A stretch of DNA of 64,000 nucleotides from Sporosarcina sp. FSL K6-2383 (GCF_038618305.1 NZ_CP152017.1:2829501-2893500); one strand, 5' to 3'. Shown: positions 33,784-41,560, numbered from the stretch's first letter. The notes: generated by a model not told the origin, from the sequence alone. Program-made: numbers and translations.

Positions 33784-34599
33784 CTAATGAATGTACATCC
33801 ATTTTTCTAGAACTCGAAAAATGTCCTTGTTACTCTCTACGCCGATTTCTTTTGAGTTCAACATGATATACACAGCTTTCAAGAAATTCTTTACTGTCCG
33901 TTTAGTATGATAGGCGTCAATTGACCCTTTATTTTCATCCAATTGTGTTTCGACCATTCCAGTCAACCCTGCCATCCAGGCTTGGATATCCCGTTCAGCA
34001 TTCTGGTGCTCTAGTAAGGAAGCGATTATGTTCGCCAGCCGTTCCTCCTCTTCATCCAAATAATCCACTTGCTTACACAGGCAATGTTGAACTGCGTGAA
34101 GAACTTGGCTAATGTCCTCTTTTTTAAGGAAGGGATGTTTTGCTAAGGCGTCCAAGACATCCGCGCCATGTGCAATAGCATGCGCCCATCCCTTTCCTTC
34201 AATAAACCCGCGTGTATCTTTTTCTTCCATCATATAGTGAATGACATTATGTACAGTGTGTTGCACAAGATCTCGTTGCACAACTTTTTTCTCTATGTCG
34301 TATTCGATAATCGCTGCTATGGCAAGTGCAGAAAAGGACCGTGTAAAAACGGAATCCGTTCCAGACTCCCCAAGCCTATAGCATAGGTACTCTTCCCCTA
34401 TGACGACTTCGAGTAATGCATCGATTTCTTGCGGAGTTAATTGATCCGAAAAAATCAACTTTCCGAAGCTTTTATAAATTAGATTGTCACGTAAATAACC
34501 ATCCGAATTTCCAATTTCCCTTAACATTTCTTGCCTAACTTCTGGTGTTAACTCCGATATTCTACCATCGAGATAACTTTCTAACGTTGTTATCAACAT
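33784..34599 (-). CDS. DUF2785 family protein
   Basis: This is an all-helical protein of 271 residues. LTPEVRQEMLREIGNSDGYLRDNLIYKSFG near the start and SFSALAIAAIIEYDI, MEEKDTRGFIEGKGWAHAIAHGADVLDALAKHP in the middle are typical of DUF2785, a HEAT-like family with no known activity. The conserved GWAHAIAHGADVL may form a ligand site. Start ambiguous between GTG at 34611, GTG at 34602 and ATG at 34599; AGGAG spacing allows the latter two. Confidence 0.82.
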   Translation of the reverse strand: MLITTLESYLDGRISELTPEVRQEMLREIGNSDGYLRDNLIYKSFGKLIFSDQLTPQEIDALLEVVIGEEYLCYRLGESGTDSVFTRSFSALAIAAIIEYDIEKKVVQRDLVQHTVHNVIHYMMEEKDTRGFIEGKGWAHAIAHGADVLDALAKHPFLKKEDISQVLHAVQHCLCKQVDYLDEEEERLANIIASLLEHQNAERDIQAWMAGLTGMVETQLDENKGSIDAYHTKRTVKNFLKAVYIMLNSKEIGVESNKDIFRVLEKWMYIH

Positions 34600-34650
34600 C
34601 ACTGTTCCCACTCCTATTTCGTAGTGCTACATACATGCACTTTTTCTATT

Positions 34651-35094
34651 TTACTTATTCTTTACGTCAATCAGCGTAAATCGTTCGCAAATAAGAAGCA
34701 TGTCTTCCGAAAATTCAAGTCCATGACTCTGTAATTCACCAGTGAAAAATGTTACGTGAGCTGATTTCCAATCTTCATAAGGTCCTTCACCTTCAGCTAT
34801 CGCAAAGTCCTCCGACACTTGATTCATCGGCATAAGCGATACTTCAACCGTTTTAATAATGGCAACCGGCTGTTCTTCACTATTTAAAACAACGCTGTAG
34901 TCATTTATTTCAGGCAGTGGCTCATTCTCCAACTCATAGATTACATGTCCTGAACACGTCGCTGTCTTTTTTCCATCAATTACAAGCTGTGCAAGTTCAT
35001 CAGGTATACCGCCAAACATCCATGCAGTGACAGATGTTGGTTTTTCACTGCCCTTCCAAAATTCATCCCAATATATTTGTGCTGCTTTATTCAT
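34651..35094 (-). CDS. ASCH domain protein
   Basis: This 147-residue protein is of the ASCH (PUA-like) superfamily, proposed to bind RNA. It contains WMFGGIPDELAQLVIDGKKTATCSGH, where the G-K-K-T-x-T motif is the signature, then YSVVLNSEEQPVAIIKTVEVSLMPMNQV and AEGEGPYEDWKSAH. Members of this YqfB/ASCH branch include amidohydrolases acting on acetylated nucleosides, but activity here is unproven. It is single, between dnaN2 and DUF2785. Confidence 0.85.
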   Translation of the reverse strand: MNKAAQIYWDEFWKGSEKPTSVTAWMFGGIPDELAQLVIDGKKTATCSGHVIYELENEPLPEINDYSVVLNSEEQPVAIIKTVEVSLMPMNQVSEDFAIAEGEGPYEDWKSAHVTFFTGELQSHGLEFSEDMLLICERFTLIDVKNK

Positions 35095-35142
35095 TGTTAA
35101 CGACCACCTATTCTTCTTAAACTTTTTACAAATTTCGCTTTT

Positions 35143-36273
35143 TTAATAAGTCCGCAACGGCGAGATAAGGTTCAAACAAGCCCCGCTATGTTGTGGCTTA
35201 ATTACAATTGGTTTCATCATGCCACCAAAACTTATTGTTACGTTTTCTTCTTGTATCCCTTTCAATGCCTCCAGCATAAAGCGACCATCAAAAGTCATTT
35301 GAATGTCGTTCTGACCATCAATTTGGATTATTTCTTGATATTCTTCAATCATTCCAACTTCTGTAGCATTTGATGCTATTTTAATTCTTGCATCATCTAC
35401 AATTTTTAAATTTACGTTGTTATTTTTCCATTCAGTCGAAAATACACAAGCTCGGTCAATCCCCTCCATTAGTCCTTTCGTGTTAATTGTTATCGTAGAT
35501 TTTGATTCTGAAGGTACTAGGGCTTGGACGTTTGGAAAGCTACCTTCTATTAACCTCGAATAAAGTGAACTGTTAGCAGTCTTAAATACGATAAAGTTAT
35601 TTGTATAATAGATATCTACGTTTGAAGACTCAGACTCCTTAAGATGCATCAGTTCAGAAAGGCTCGTACTTGGAACGACGAATGATTGTTGTATTTCCGA
35701 TTCTATATGTACTTCTCTCCGTGCTAATCTATGTGAGTCAGTCGCGGTACAAATTAGCTTATTTTGTTGAAACTCCATTTTCACACCAGTTAGTACGGGT
35801 CTAGACTCGCTTTTAGAAACTGCAAACCCAGTTTGCTTTATAGCCTCCATTAATTTACCAAACGGAACTTTCACGTTATTGTCACTATCCATCTCCGGGA
35901 GTTTTGGATATTCATTCGAATCAAATCCATTTAGCTTCGTTTCAATATTCCCAGATTTAATTGTGATTGAACCATTGAAATCCGATTTCATATGAATATC
36001 ATCAGGTAATTTTTTTAGTAGTTCATTTAAATACTTGGAGAGGACAACAACATTTCCAAATTCGCTTATTTCCACAATTTTTTCTCCATTAATTAAAGAG
36101 GGAATTATTCTTTCTATAAAAATATCCGAATTGCTTCCTGTTAACGTTAAACCATTTTCGTTGGCCACTATTTTTATTCCGGAAAGTATCGGAATAACAC
36201 TTCTTGATGAAATAACTTTATTGATATCAGACATCGCACTTGTAAATAAAGAACCACTTACTTTAAAATCCAT
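35143..36273 (-). CDS. DNA polymerase III beta subunit paralog (second sliding clamp)
   Basis: This 376-residue protein shows all three clamp domains: MDFKVSGSLFTSAMSDINKVISSRSVIPIL, SNSDIFIERIIP; the middle QTGFAVSKSESRPVLTGVKM, TATDSHRLARREV; and the C-terminal LEALKGIQEENVTISF to ISPLRTY. It lies among small accessory genes, with no dnaA or recF nearby, so it is likely an additional copy rather than the oriC-linked dnaN. Some Bacillus genomes carry such second clamps. Possible roles are translesion synthesis or protection against clamp-targeting compounds. Confidence 0.9.
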   Translation of the reverse strand: MDFKVSGSLFTSAMSDINKVISSRSVIPILSGIKIVANENGLTLTGSNSDIFIERIIPSLINGEKIVEISEFGNVVVLSKYLNELLKKLPDDIHMKSDFNGSITIKSGNIETKLNGFDSNEYPKLPEMDSDNNVKVPFGKLMEAIKQTGFAVSKSESRPVLTGVKMEFQQNKLICTATDSHRLARREVHIESEIQQSFVVPSTSLSELMHLKESESSNVDIYYTNNFIVFKTANSSLYSRLIEGSFPNVQALVPSESKSTITINTKGLMEGIDRACVFSTEWKNNNVNLKIVDDARIKIASNATEVGMIEEYQEIIQIDGQNDIQMTFDGRFMLEALKGIQEENVTISFGGMMKPIVIKPQHSGACLNLISPLRTY

Positions 36274-36283
36274 AAAAATCCTC

Positions 36284-36868
36284 CTATATAATCGGCTCCA
36301 AATTCATCATTTCAATGTTGCCCCATGTAGCTTGCCAATTCTTTTCCCTAACCCTTTTTTTATAAATCAACATCCTATCCCTTGATTCCAAGAAATAAGG
36401 AGTTGGTTTCACTATCAAATTGACAGCATCCTGTATACCATGAGGCGCTGCCAAGATGACATTGTTCCTCTCATCTAGCTTCACACCAAATGATGTGGCC
36501 GTTTCAGGAAACTTTCCGATTGCATCCACAGATGAAGAATAGGGCGATATATTATTCGCAATATGCATTCTCGCCTGATTTTTAACCGACCAAGGGACAG
36601 TTGAGAGTAGTTTCCCCAATGTCTCCTCATATTGCTTTTCGACTATCTCTTCAATATTCTCCGCATCGTAATAAATCACATCAATATCAGGCATCGTAGT
36701 TCTTTCACCAAAACCATGCAGTACATCCCAAATCTTAGATCGAACAAATCCCGCACAAATCCACCAATCAGGTAAATTCAATGATTTAGCACATTTTAAT
36801 AGGTCCATCATCCATTTGTCTTCTTGAATAAGAGAAATGACATCTTTTTCATTTTGAATCAACATCAT
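36284..36868 (-). CDS. Nucleotidyltransferase family protein (DUF925-like)
   Basis: A protein of about 194 residues of the NTP_transf family with PDWWICAGFVRSKIWDVLHGFGERTTMPDIDVIYYD, where DIDV supplies the metal Asp pair. RMHIANNISPYSSSVDAI and GKFPETATSFGVKLDERNNVILAAPHGIQD follow. Substrate unknown. The start is M at 36868 or 36865, overlapping the DUF2087 gene by about 17-20 nt, with AGGGAG upstream. It is the last of four overlapping genes. Confidence 0.8.
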   Translation of the reverse strand: MMLIQNEKDVISLIQEDKWMMDLLKCAKSLNLPDWWICAGFVRSKIWDVLHGFGERTTMPDIDVIYYDAENIEEIVEKQYEETLGKLLSTVPWSVKNQARMHIANNISPYSSSVDAIGKFPETATSFGVKLDERNNVILAAPHGIQDAVNLIVKPTPYFLESRDRMLIYKKRVREKNWQATWGNIEMMNLEPII

Positions 36869-37154
36869 CAATCCAATACTCCCTGCCATCATCACTACGA
36901 CTCATAAAGCGGTAATCAATTAAAAATCGTCTAATTGTAGCAAAGTCTTCATGAACTGCTTTTAATAATTCATTAACTTCCTTCTCCAAATAGACTTTTC
37001 CAATGTCAAAACGTTTAATGATTTCCTGGGCAATAATATATTTTCTTTTTTCCTTGCTCGGAAATACATCAAGCGGCCCATTAATACCTTGCTTGAAATA
37101 ATTCCCCAATACTTTTTCTCTTTCTTTATCCGTAATTAAAAAACGCTCTTCCAT
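36849..37154 (-). CDS. DUF2087 protein
   Basis: This 101-residue protein starts MEERFLITDKEREKVLGNYF and carries the DUF2087 signature DVFPSKEKRKYIIAQEIIKRF, YLEKEVNELLKAVHEDFATIRRFLIDYRFMSR and DDGREYWID. It is a winged-helix-like fold, usually found attached to ArsR-type regulators or alone, so nucleic acid binding is plausible. The ATG shares one base with the GNAT stop codon. A longer start at 37172 lies inside the GNAT gene. Confidence 0.82.
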   Translation of the reverse strand: MEERFLITDKEREKVLGNYFKQGINGPLDVFPSKEKRKYIIAQEIIKRFDIGKVYLEKEVNELLKAVHEDFATIRRFLIDYRFMSRSDDGREYWIDDVDSK

Positions 37155-37672
37155 TATTCTCGTCCTTTCCAATCAGCAAGATCAGCCCAACCATAGGCAA
37201 TTTCACTCAACTTCTTGCCATCAATCTCGATTTCTGCCGTGTCGATTTTCTTTCCTCCCAACCTTTCGTAAAAACGGCAAGCAGGATTTTCTTTAAGCGC
37301 CCAAATAAGCATCGAGTTCAGTTTCTTTTCTTTCAAATCTTCCACGACTGTCTGGATGAGCTTTTGTCCAAGCCCTTTCATCTGCTGCCCTTCTAATAGA
37401 TAAATCGCATATAACTCGCCCACATACGCTTCATATTTACCAGTGCGCTCTTTACCGCTTGAAGCAAATCCCACAATCTGACTATCCTCATCTTCTACTA
37501 TGTATACGTTATTCTGCTTTATACCACTCATCCACACCTGCTCGCGACTTTCATATGACAAATTATCCAAATAAGTGTCCGGTACAATTCCCTTGTACGT
37601 TGTCCGCCAGCTATCCACATGGACCTTCGCGATACCCGAAGCATCCGCTAATTCCGCCTTTCGAATAAACAC
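37154..37672 (-). CDS. GNAT family N-acetyltransferase
   Basis: This 172-residue protein has VDSWRTTYKGIVPDTYLDNLSY at the start, typical of the PhiN/YuaI-like GNAT subgroup. VGELYAIYLLEGQQMKGLGQKLIQTVVEDL is the acetyl-CoA site, and a C-terminal FYERLGGKKIDT follows. It is the second gene of the four-gene set, starting 1 bp after the DUF402 stop and ending 1 nt into DUF2087. Substrate unknown. Confidence 0.87.
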   Translation of the reverse strand: MFIRKAELADASGIAKVHVDSWRTTYKGIVPDTYLDNLSYESREQVWMSGIKQNNVYIVEDEDSQIVGFASSGKERTGKYEAYVGELYAIYLLEGQQMKGLGQKLIQTVVEDLKEKKLNSMLIWALKENPACRFYERLGGKKIDTAEIEIDGKKLSEIAYGWADLADWKGRE

Positions 37673-37673
37673 G

Positions 37674-38237
37674 TCAATCGCCCCCTTCCTGATCGTTCAG
37701 CGTTTGAACTAGTAGTTTGAAATGAGGTACCGTCAATTCCTTTAATTTCAAACGCTCTTCCGCCAATGAAACTTTCAGCCTTTTAAACTCTGCCCAAGCA
37801 GATTCATATTCACTACTAGAAATCTCATTGTTCTTTAAGGCAGCTTCCAACTCATCAATATCCTTGTCAATCACTTCCCCCGTTGGCAATACAATGAGAT
37901 CTAGATACAAATCATCCATCCATGGCCCATTTTCCAAGCAGTACCCTATCTCTTTACAAATATCGATATACCATTGCACAATACTACCAGAAGGATTAAA
38001 CACTGTAGTAACCGAATATTGCTGTCCTTCTGGAAAATGTTGCATCCAATAATAGCCTCTATCAGCAATACAAATCTTCCTACCTTCATAGCTCATATAA
38101 AGGGGCTCCCTGACTTCCTTCATATAAAGCAGGCTCACATTTCCCTTAAAAGCTTCCGCTTCAATAAAAAGCTCGGTATACGCCCTATTCAGTACACGTT
38201 TCCAGTCATACCTGCTTCCGTATTTTCGCTTTAGCAT
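37674..38237 (-). CDS. DUF402 (FomD/YgaC-like) phosphohydrolase
   Basis: This 187-residue protein has MLKRKYGSRYDWKRVLNRAY, ICIADRGYYWMQHFPEGQQYSVTTVFNPSGSIVQWYIDI and the acidic DDLYLDLIVLPTGEVIDKDIDEL of DUF402. Characterised relatives are metal-dependent nucleoside di-/triphosphate phosphatases, and YgaC-type genes are common in Bacillales. ATG at 38237 has ATGAGGA upstream. It is the first gene of the four-gene set 38237-36284. Confidence 0.82.
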   Translation of the reverse strand: MLKRKYGSRYDWKRVLNRAYTELFIEAEAFKGNVSLLYMKEVREPLYMSYEGRKICIADRGYYWMQHFPEGQQYSVTTVFNPSGSIVQWYIDICKEIGYCLENGPWMDDLYLDLIVLPTGEVIDKDIDELEAALKNNEISSSEYESAWAEFKRLKVSLAEERLKLKELTVPHFKLLVQTLNDQEGGD

Positions 38238-38295
38238 CCATATCCTCATTTCATATTATTTCCTTATTTTCCAGATACAGCTTTCCATTGAAAAC

Positions 38296-38835
38296 TTAAC
38301 CCGGCCGGGCTTCATAAGGATGTATTTGACCTATTATTCCCTCTTTATCATCGGTGGCGATTTGTTTAATGACTCCATGTGCAATCTCATCGTGTGTGAG
38401 CCAGCGTGAACCACTGTCCTCCATTACAAATCCCAAAAAGACTTTCCTGTAGTTACATTGACTAGGAATATGAATGGGATCATCTTCGAAATATCGCCGA
38501 CTTCCTTTTACATGAAATAACCGAAAAGATTTAGCCTCATGATTCATCCCACAAATACGCTCAAGCACACTGTAATTAGGTGTCCAGCTGATAATAAGAT
38601 CAAACGGACCACGTTCCCTCATCGCTTTATTAATTTCGTCAAAGACATCATCTGTATCGTAATCTGTTATAAGTGGAAATATAGAATTGGGTGGACTTTC
38701 TACTTGTAGTCGTTTAAATTTGGGCAATGTCCGCCCAATAACAGAGACAGAATAGCCTTTAAATGCAAGGTCAATACAAACCCCAGCAAGCATACCCGTT
38801 CCGCCAATCACTAGGGCATGACCATTACTGTTCAT
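38296..38835 (-). CDS. NAD(P)-binding Rossmann protein (short-chain dehydrogenase-like)
   Basis: This 179-residue protein opens with a Rossmann site ALVIGGTGMLAGVCIDLAFKGYSVSVIGR. It lacks the YxxxK catalytic pair of classical SDRs and is shorter than normal (about 250), so it may be a sensor or reduced enzyme. The ending GRWLTHDEIAHG-like segment (SRWLTHDEIAHGVIKQI) is seen in Bacillales SDR-like proteins. GGAGGAGAGGTGAG precedes the ATG. A strong hairpin lies about 30 nt upstream in its leader. Confidence 0.75.
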   Translation of the reverse strand: MNSNGHALVIGGTGMLAGVCIDLAFKGYSVSVIGRTLPKFKRLQVESPPNSIFPLITDYDTDDVFDEINKAMRERGPFDLIISWTPNYSVLERICGMNHEAKSFRLFHVKGSRRYFEDDPIHIPSQCNYRKVFLGFVMEDSGSRWLTHDEIAHGVIKQIATDDKEGIIGQIHPYEARPG

Positions 38836-38864
38836 TCACTCACCTCTCCTCCGAAGACATGACT

Positions 38865-38908
38865 CCGTTTGGCAACTGACATGTATCTTGTCTTAAGTTG
38901 CCAAACGG
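38865..38908 (+). terminator. Hairpin with plus-strand terminator features, 30 bp ahead of the SDR-like gene
   Basis: CCGTTTGGCAACT (38865-38877) and AGTTGCCAAACGG (38896-38908) are perfect 13-bp arms around an 18-nt loop, followed on the plus strand by CGTTTTAT. No plus-strand gene ends here, so it may instead fold in the minus-strand leader of the SDR-like gene. Confidence 0.55.
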
Positions 38909-38983
38909 CGTTTTATAGTGATATGTTGACTTGATTGTTTTCCATTTCTTCATTCATAAAACCCCTCATTTTCTCCCCACACT

Positions 38984-39433
38984 TTATTCCAATTGCATCA
39001 CATGCGTCGTCTCTGAAGCAGAATCATCTAATTCAAACCCATTCGACCGATAAAAAGCATCCGCCTTCGAGGATTCTGTTCGGACCGTCATTTCATTAAA
39101 GCTACCGCGAGAATGGTCAATAATTTGTTTGAGTAAAAGAGATCCAACACCTTGCCGCCTTGCATCGTCTAACACGTAAAACCTTTGCAAACGCGCAACT
39201 TGTGTATCGTCGGAAAAAGGTGATTGATTGACACCACCAATCGCAACAACATCGCCAGCTTTATTTTGAACAGCGAATAAGGCCTCTCCCGGTTTGTTGA
39301 ACCGATTGGTGCCATCTTGAAAATCATTAACTAAGCGCGACAAAAAGCGATAGCCTTCCGTTTCACTTTCCTTCACTAAATGAGAAATTGTAATCGCTTG
39401 TAAATCCTCAACCCGTTCCACTGTAAATGTCAT
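38984..39433 (-). CDS. GNAT family N-acetyltransferase
   Basis: This 149-residue single-domain acetyltransferase has LFAVQNKAGDVVAIGGVNQSPF, LQRFYVLDDARRQGVGSLLLKQII (acetyl-CoA loop R-Q-G-V-G) and ADAFYRSNGFE. Substrate unknown; the order of strands matches small-molecule GNATs. It is monocistronic. Copy F of the structured repeat begins about 20 nt upstream of the ATG, the same placement seen for hisIE, the ABC permease and sleL. Confidence 0.88.
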   Translation of the reverse strand: MTFTVERVEDLQAITISHLVKESETEGYRFLSRLVNDFQDGTNRFNKPGEALFAVQNKAGDVVAIGGVNQSPFSDDTQVARLQRFYVLDDARRQGVGSLLLKQIIDHSRGSFNEMTVRTESSKADAFYRSNGFELDDSASETTHVMQLE

Positions 39434-39447
39434 TGCTTTTTCCTCCC

Positions 39448-39655
39448 TTTAATCAATTATGCTCCGGCATAATTGCGTCCGGATTTTTTCGAGCTTGTGG
39501 CCTACAGAAAGTAGATCATGCAGTGGGAAGGATTGAACTGCATCCTTCCTTGTTGCGACAGGACGTCGTGCACTTAGACTGCCTTCTTAATTCCCCCATA
39601 AAAATCCGTGACATCCGCCGGAGGCTTTATCTGAGTTCAGATAAAGTAATTTTTC
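39448..39655. repeat. Copy F of the dispersed structured repeat (longest)
   Basis: TTTAATCAATTATGCTCCGG starts the element. The stem CAATTATGC (39454-39462)/GCATAATTG (39467-39475) carries paired substitutions relative to copies B and C. GTCCGGATTTTTTCGAGC and AAAAATCCGTGACATCCGCC form the outer stem, with a different long middle hairpin region (39499-39590). GGAGGCTTTATCTGAG ends in a small CTGA/TCAG hairpin. The rest of the 39434-39757 gap holds only the YitT terminator. Confidence 0.85.
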
Positions 39656-39757
39656 CTACTAGTACCTTTCAACAACTCCACTAAAAAAACCTCCATTTAT
39701 CAAATAAACAAAAATAACCCACATACGTTTATCACGTAGTGAGTCATTTTGTCATTT

Positions 39758-40630
39758 CTATTTCTCTACATCTCCATCCACCTGCGCTCTTGAAAAACCA
39801 CGACCGAGAATTTCCGATGCGTTCAAGAAAATGACAAATGAAGTTGGTTCAAGCTTTTGAAGCACCTTTTTAAAATAAACAGCCTCTGCTTGTTCCACGA
39901 CACAGAGGATCATGGTCTTTTCTTGATTCGAGTAGCCGCCAATCGATTTAATCTTCGTTAAGCCTCGGTTAATTTCATTTTTGATAATGGCTTGTACTTC
40001 CTCTTCTTTATCCGTAATAATCATCACCAGCTTCGTTGGAGACGTTTGCAGTTGGACGAAGTCAATCACTTTACTTGTGACGTAAATCGCAATCATTGCA
40101 TATAGTGCTAGCTCAAAATTAAAAACAAACGCCGATGTGAGAACCACAAGCCCATCAACAAGCAGTTGTGAAAAGCCACTGGATAATCCTGTGAACTTTT
40201 TCACCAATTGAGCGATCAAAGCCGTTCCACCTGTCGAACCATTTCCACGATACACAATCCCTAATCCGACTCCAAGCATAATCCCACCGTAAATTGCACT
40301 CAGCAAAGGATTATCGACAGAGAGCTTGATATCCGCGGTTATCCAAATAACGAATGGCACAAAAAATGTACCGACTAATGTTTTCAGGCTAAATTCTTTC
40401 CCCACAAGGACAACTCCGAGTATTAATAGAGGGATATTAATGAGCCACTGCACGTAAGCCGGATTGAATAGAAAAAGTTCATAAAGAATCGTACTTATTC
40501 CTGAAACGCCGCCTGCTGCCAGTCTCGCCGGTAAGAAGAAAATATTAAATGCCAAACCAACGAGTGCAGCCCCAAAAATAACTTGAATATATTCAAAAAA
40601 AACTGTTTTTCTAAATTGTTGTATCGCCAT
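39758..40630 (-). CDS. YitT family membrane protein
   Basis: This 290-residue protein has five or six TM helices in the first 200 residues (FEYIQVIFGAALVGLAFNIF, RLAAGGVSGISTILYEL, INIPLLILGVVLVGKEFS and others), the conserved YRGNGSTGGTALIAQL loop, and a C-terminal cytoplasmic DUF2179 domain (PTKLVMIITDKEEEVQAII to ILGRGF). Bacillus genomes carry many paralogs; transport is suspected but the substrate is unknown. A hairpin CACTACGTGATAAACGTATGTG followed by TTATTTTTG (about 39745-39707) probably terminates it. Confidence 0.9.
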   Translation of the reverse strand: MAIQQFRKTVFFEYIQVIFGAALVGLAFNIFFLPARLAAGGVSGISTILYELFLFNPAYVQWLINIPLLILGVVLVGKEFSLKTLVGTFFVPFVIWITADIKLSVDNPLLSAIYGGIMLGVGLGIVYRGNGSTGGTALIAQLVKKFTGLSSGFSQLLVDGLVVLTSAFVFNFELALYAMIAIYVTSKVIDFVQLQTSPTKLVMIITDKEEEVQAIIKNEINRGLTKIKSIGGYSNQEKTMILCVVEQAEAVYFKKVLQKLEPTSFVIFLNASEILGRGFSRAQVDGDVEK

Positions 40631-40744
40631 TACTTATACACCCTCACCTTCAACCCTTCTATTCTAACAAAAAAACAACCAATCATCATCATTTTTCAAA
40701 AAAATAATATCTAGATCCAAATACATTTACGCTTGTACTTACTT

Positions 40745-40773
40745 TTGGATTTATTACTTTTTTATAGTATAAT
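40745..40773 (+). promoter_or_regulatory. Sigma-A promoter of the abrB-like gene
   Basis: TTGGAT (40745-40750), 17 nt, TATAAT (40768-40773), 44 nt before the start codon. Confidence 0.7.
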
Positions 40774-40816
40774 AGACATAAGTTATATTCTAAATAATAT
40801 TTAAAGGAGGATTCTA

Positions 40817-41086
40817 TTGAGAAGCTTGGGTATCGTAAGAAAGGTTGACCAGCTTGGCAGAATTGTAATACCAAAAGAACTAAGAAAAACACTACATTTG
40901 AGTACCAATTCACCAATGGAAATATTCGTAGAGGAAGATAAAATCATTCTACGAAAGTACACAGTCAATGAAGCTTGTATCGTAACTGGCGAAATAACAC
41001 CTGAGAATAAAATGTACTCGAATGGTATGTACTTAAGCCCAAAAGGCGCGCAAATTGTATTAGAAGAGATTGCGAAAAATAGCTAA
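40817..41086 (+). CDS. AbrB/Abh-family transition-state regulator
   Basis: This 89-residue protein starts MRSLGIVRKVDQLGRIVIPK, the swapped-hairpin AbrB DNA-binding domain (residues 1-50, with LRKTLHLSTNSPMEIFVEEDKIILRKY). A C-terminal AbrB-type oligomerisation domain follows (ACIVTGEITPENK, GAQIVLEEIAKNS). TTG start at 40817, 6 nt after AAAGGAGG. It is expected to act as a tetrameric repressor or modulator of stationary-phase genes. It is the last chromosomal protein gene before the prophage junction. Confidence 0.92.
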   Translation: MRSLGIVRKVDQLGRIVIPKELRKTLHLSTNSPMEIFVEEDKIILRKYTVNEACIVTGEITPENKMYSNGMYLSPKGAQIVLEEIAKNS

Positions 41087-41220
41087 GTCACTCTGATTTA
41101 TAGCAGACGATTTTAAATTGTGGTCATGCTTGGCTAGCTATTTCCAACTATTTCATTTGATAATACACTTCGATTGATGTACACTATTTTTAGAAGCTGC
41201 GTTGTTCGTATCAACATTAA

Positions 41221-41447
41221 GTTTTAACCTTTAAGCTGTAAACGGGAGTTTTTTCTAGAAACAGGAATGGCATACCTCGTTCTTTCGATAACGAGGACAA
41301 ACAGGATTGTTTCTGCGAACACCCACTTTGAGAAGTGGTGGTTTAAAACTTTCTAAGACCGTACGGCAAAGGCGGCTCACCATACAAACCCTTATGGAAC
41401 GAGGGTTTATAGACTAGCATCATCCTTACGAGGATGGTGTTTTTTTG
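41221..41447 (+). ncRNA. Candidate structured non-coding RNA with its own terminator
   Basis: There is no open frame, but dense nested pairing. GTTTTAACC (41221-41229) can pair with GGTTTAAAAC (41340-41349). Inside are AGAAACA (41257-41263)/TGTTTCT (41308-41314) enclosing CCTCGTT (41275-41281)/AACGAGG (41290-41296). A hairpin CCACTT/AAGTGG (41323-41338) comes next, then CCGTACGG, then AAACCCT (41386-41392)/AGGGTTT (41402-41408), and finally a terminator CATCATCCT/AGGATGGTG with TTTTTTT. No cis gene follows on this strand, so it would act in trans. It does not look to me like 6S, tmRNA, RNase P or SRP RNA; raiA-type RNAs should be compared. Confidence 0.55.
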
Positions 41448-41462
41448 TTGTAAAAATGCCTA

Positions 41463-41483
41463 TGGGGTTAAAGTGGGGTTAAA
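41463..41483. other. Direct repeats at the prophage edge (possible recombinase arm sites)
   Basis: TGGGGTTAAA occurs at 41463-41472 and 41474-41483, an 11-bp period, between the ncRNA candidate and the first phage gene. Such paired direct repeats are typical of tyrosine-recombinase arm sites near att. The att core itself cannot be defined without the other junction. Confidence 0.4.
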
Positions 41484-41521
41484 ATTCTTTTGAATCATTC
41501 ACAATTCATCATATTTGAACT

Positions 41522-41560
41522 AAAACAGCCACCCTATTATATAGAAGGTGGCTGTTTTTT
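41522..41560. terminator. Terminator of the DUF3006/MBL pair
   Basis: AAACAGCCACC and GGTGGCTGTTT pair perfectly, with A and T runs on both sides; it acts in either direction. Confidence 0.9.

Noticed and set aside
41221..41447. Right end and guide RNA of an IS605/TnpB-type element
   Set aside because: Some hairpins look similar, but no TnpB, TnpA or matching left end is present; the terminator-ended layout fits an independent RNA better.
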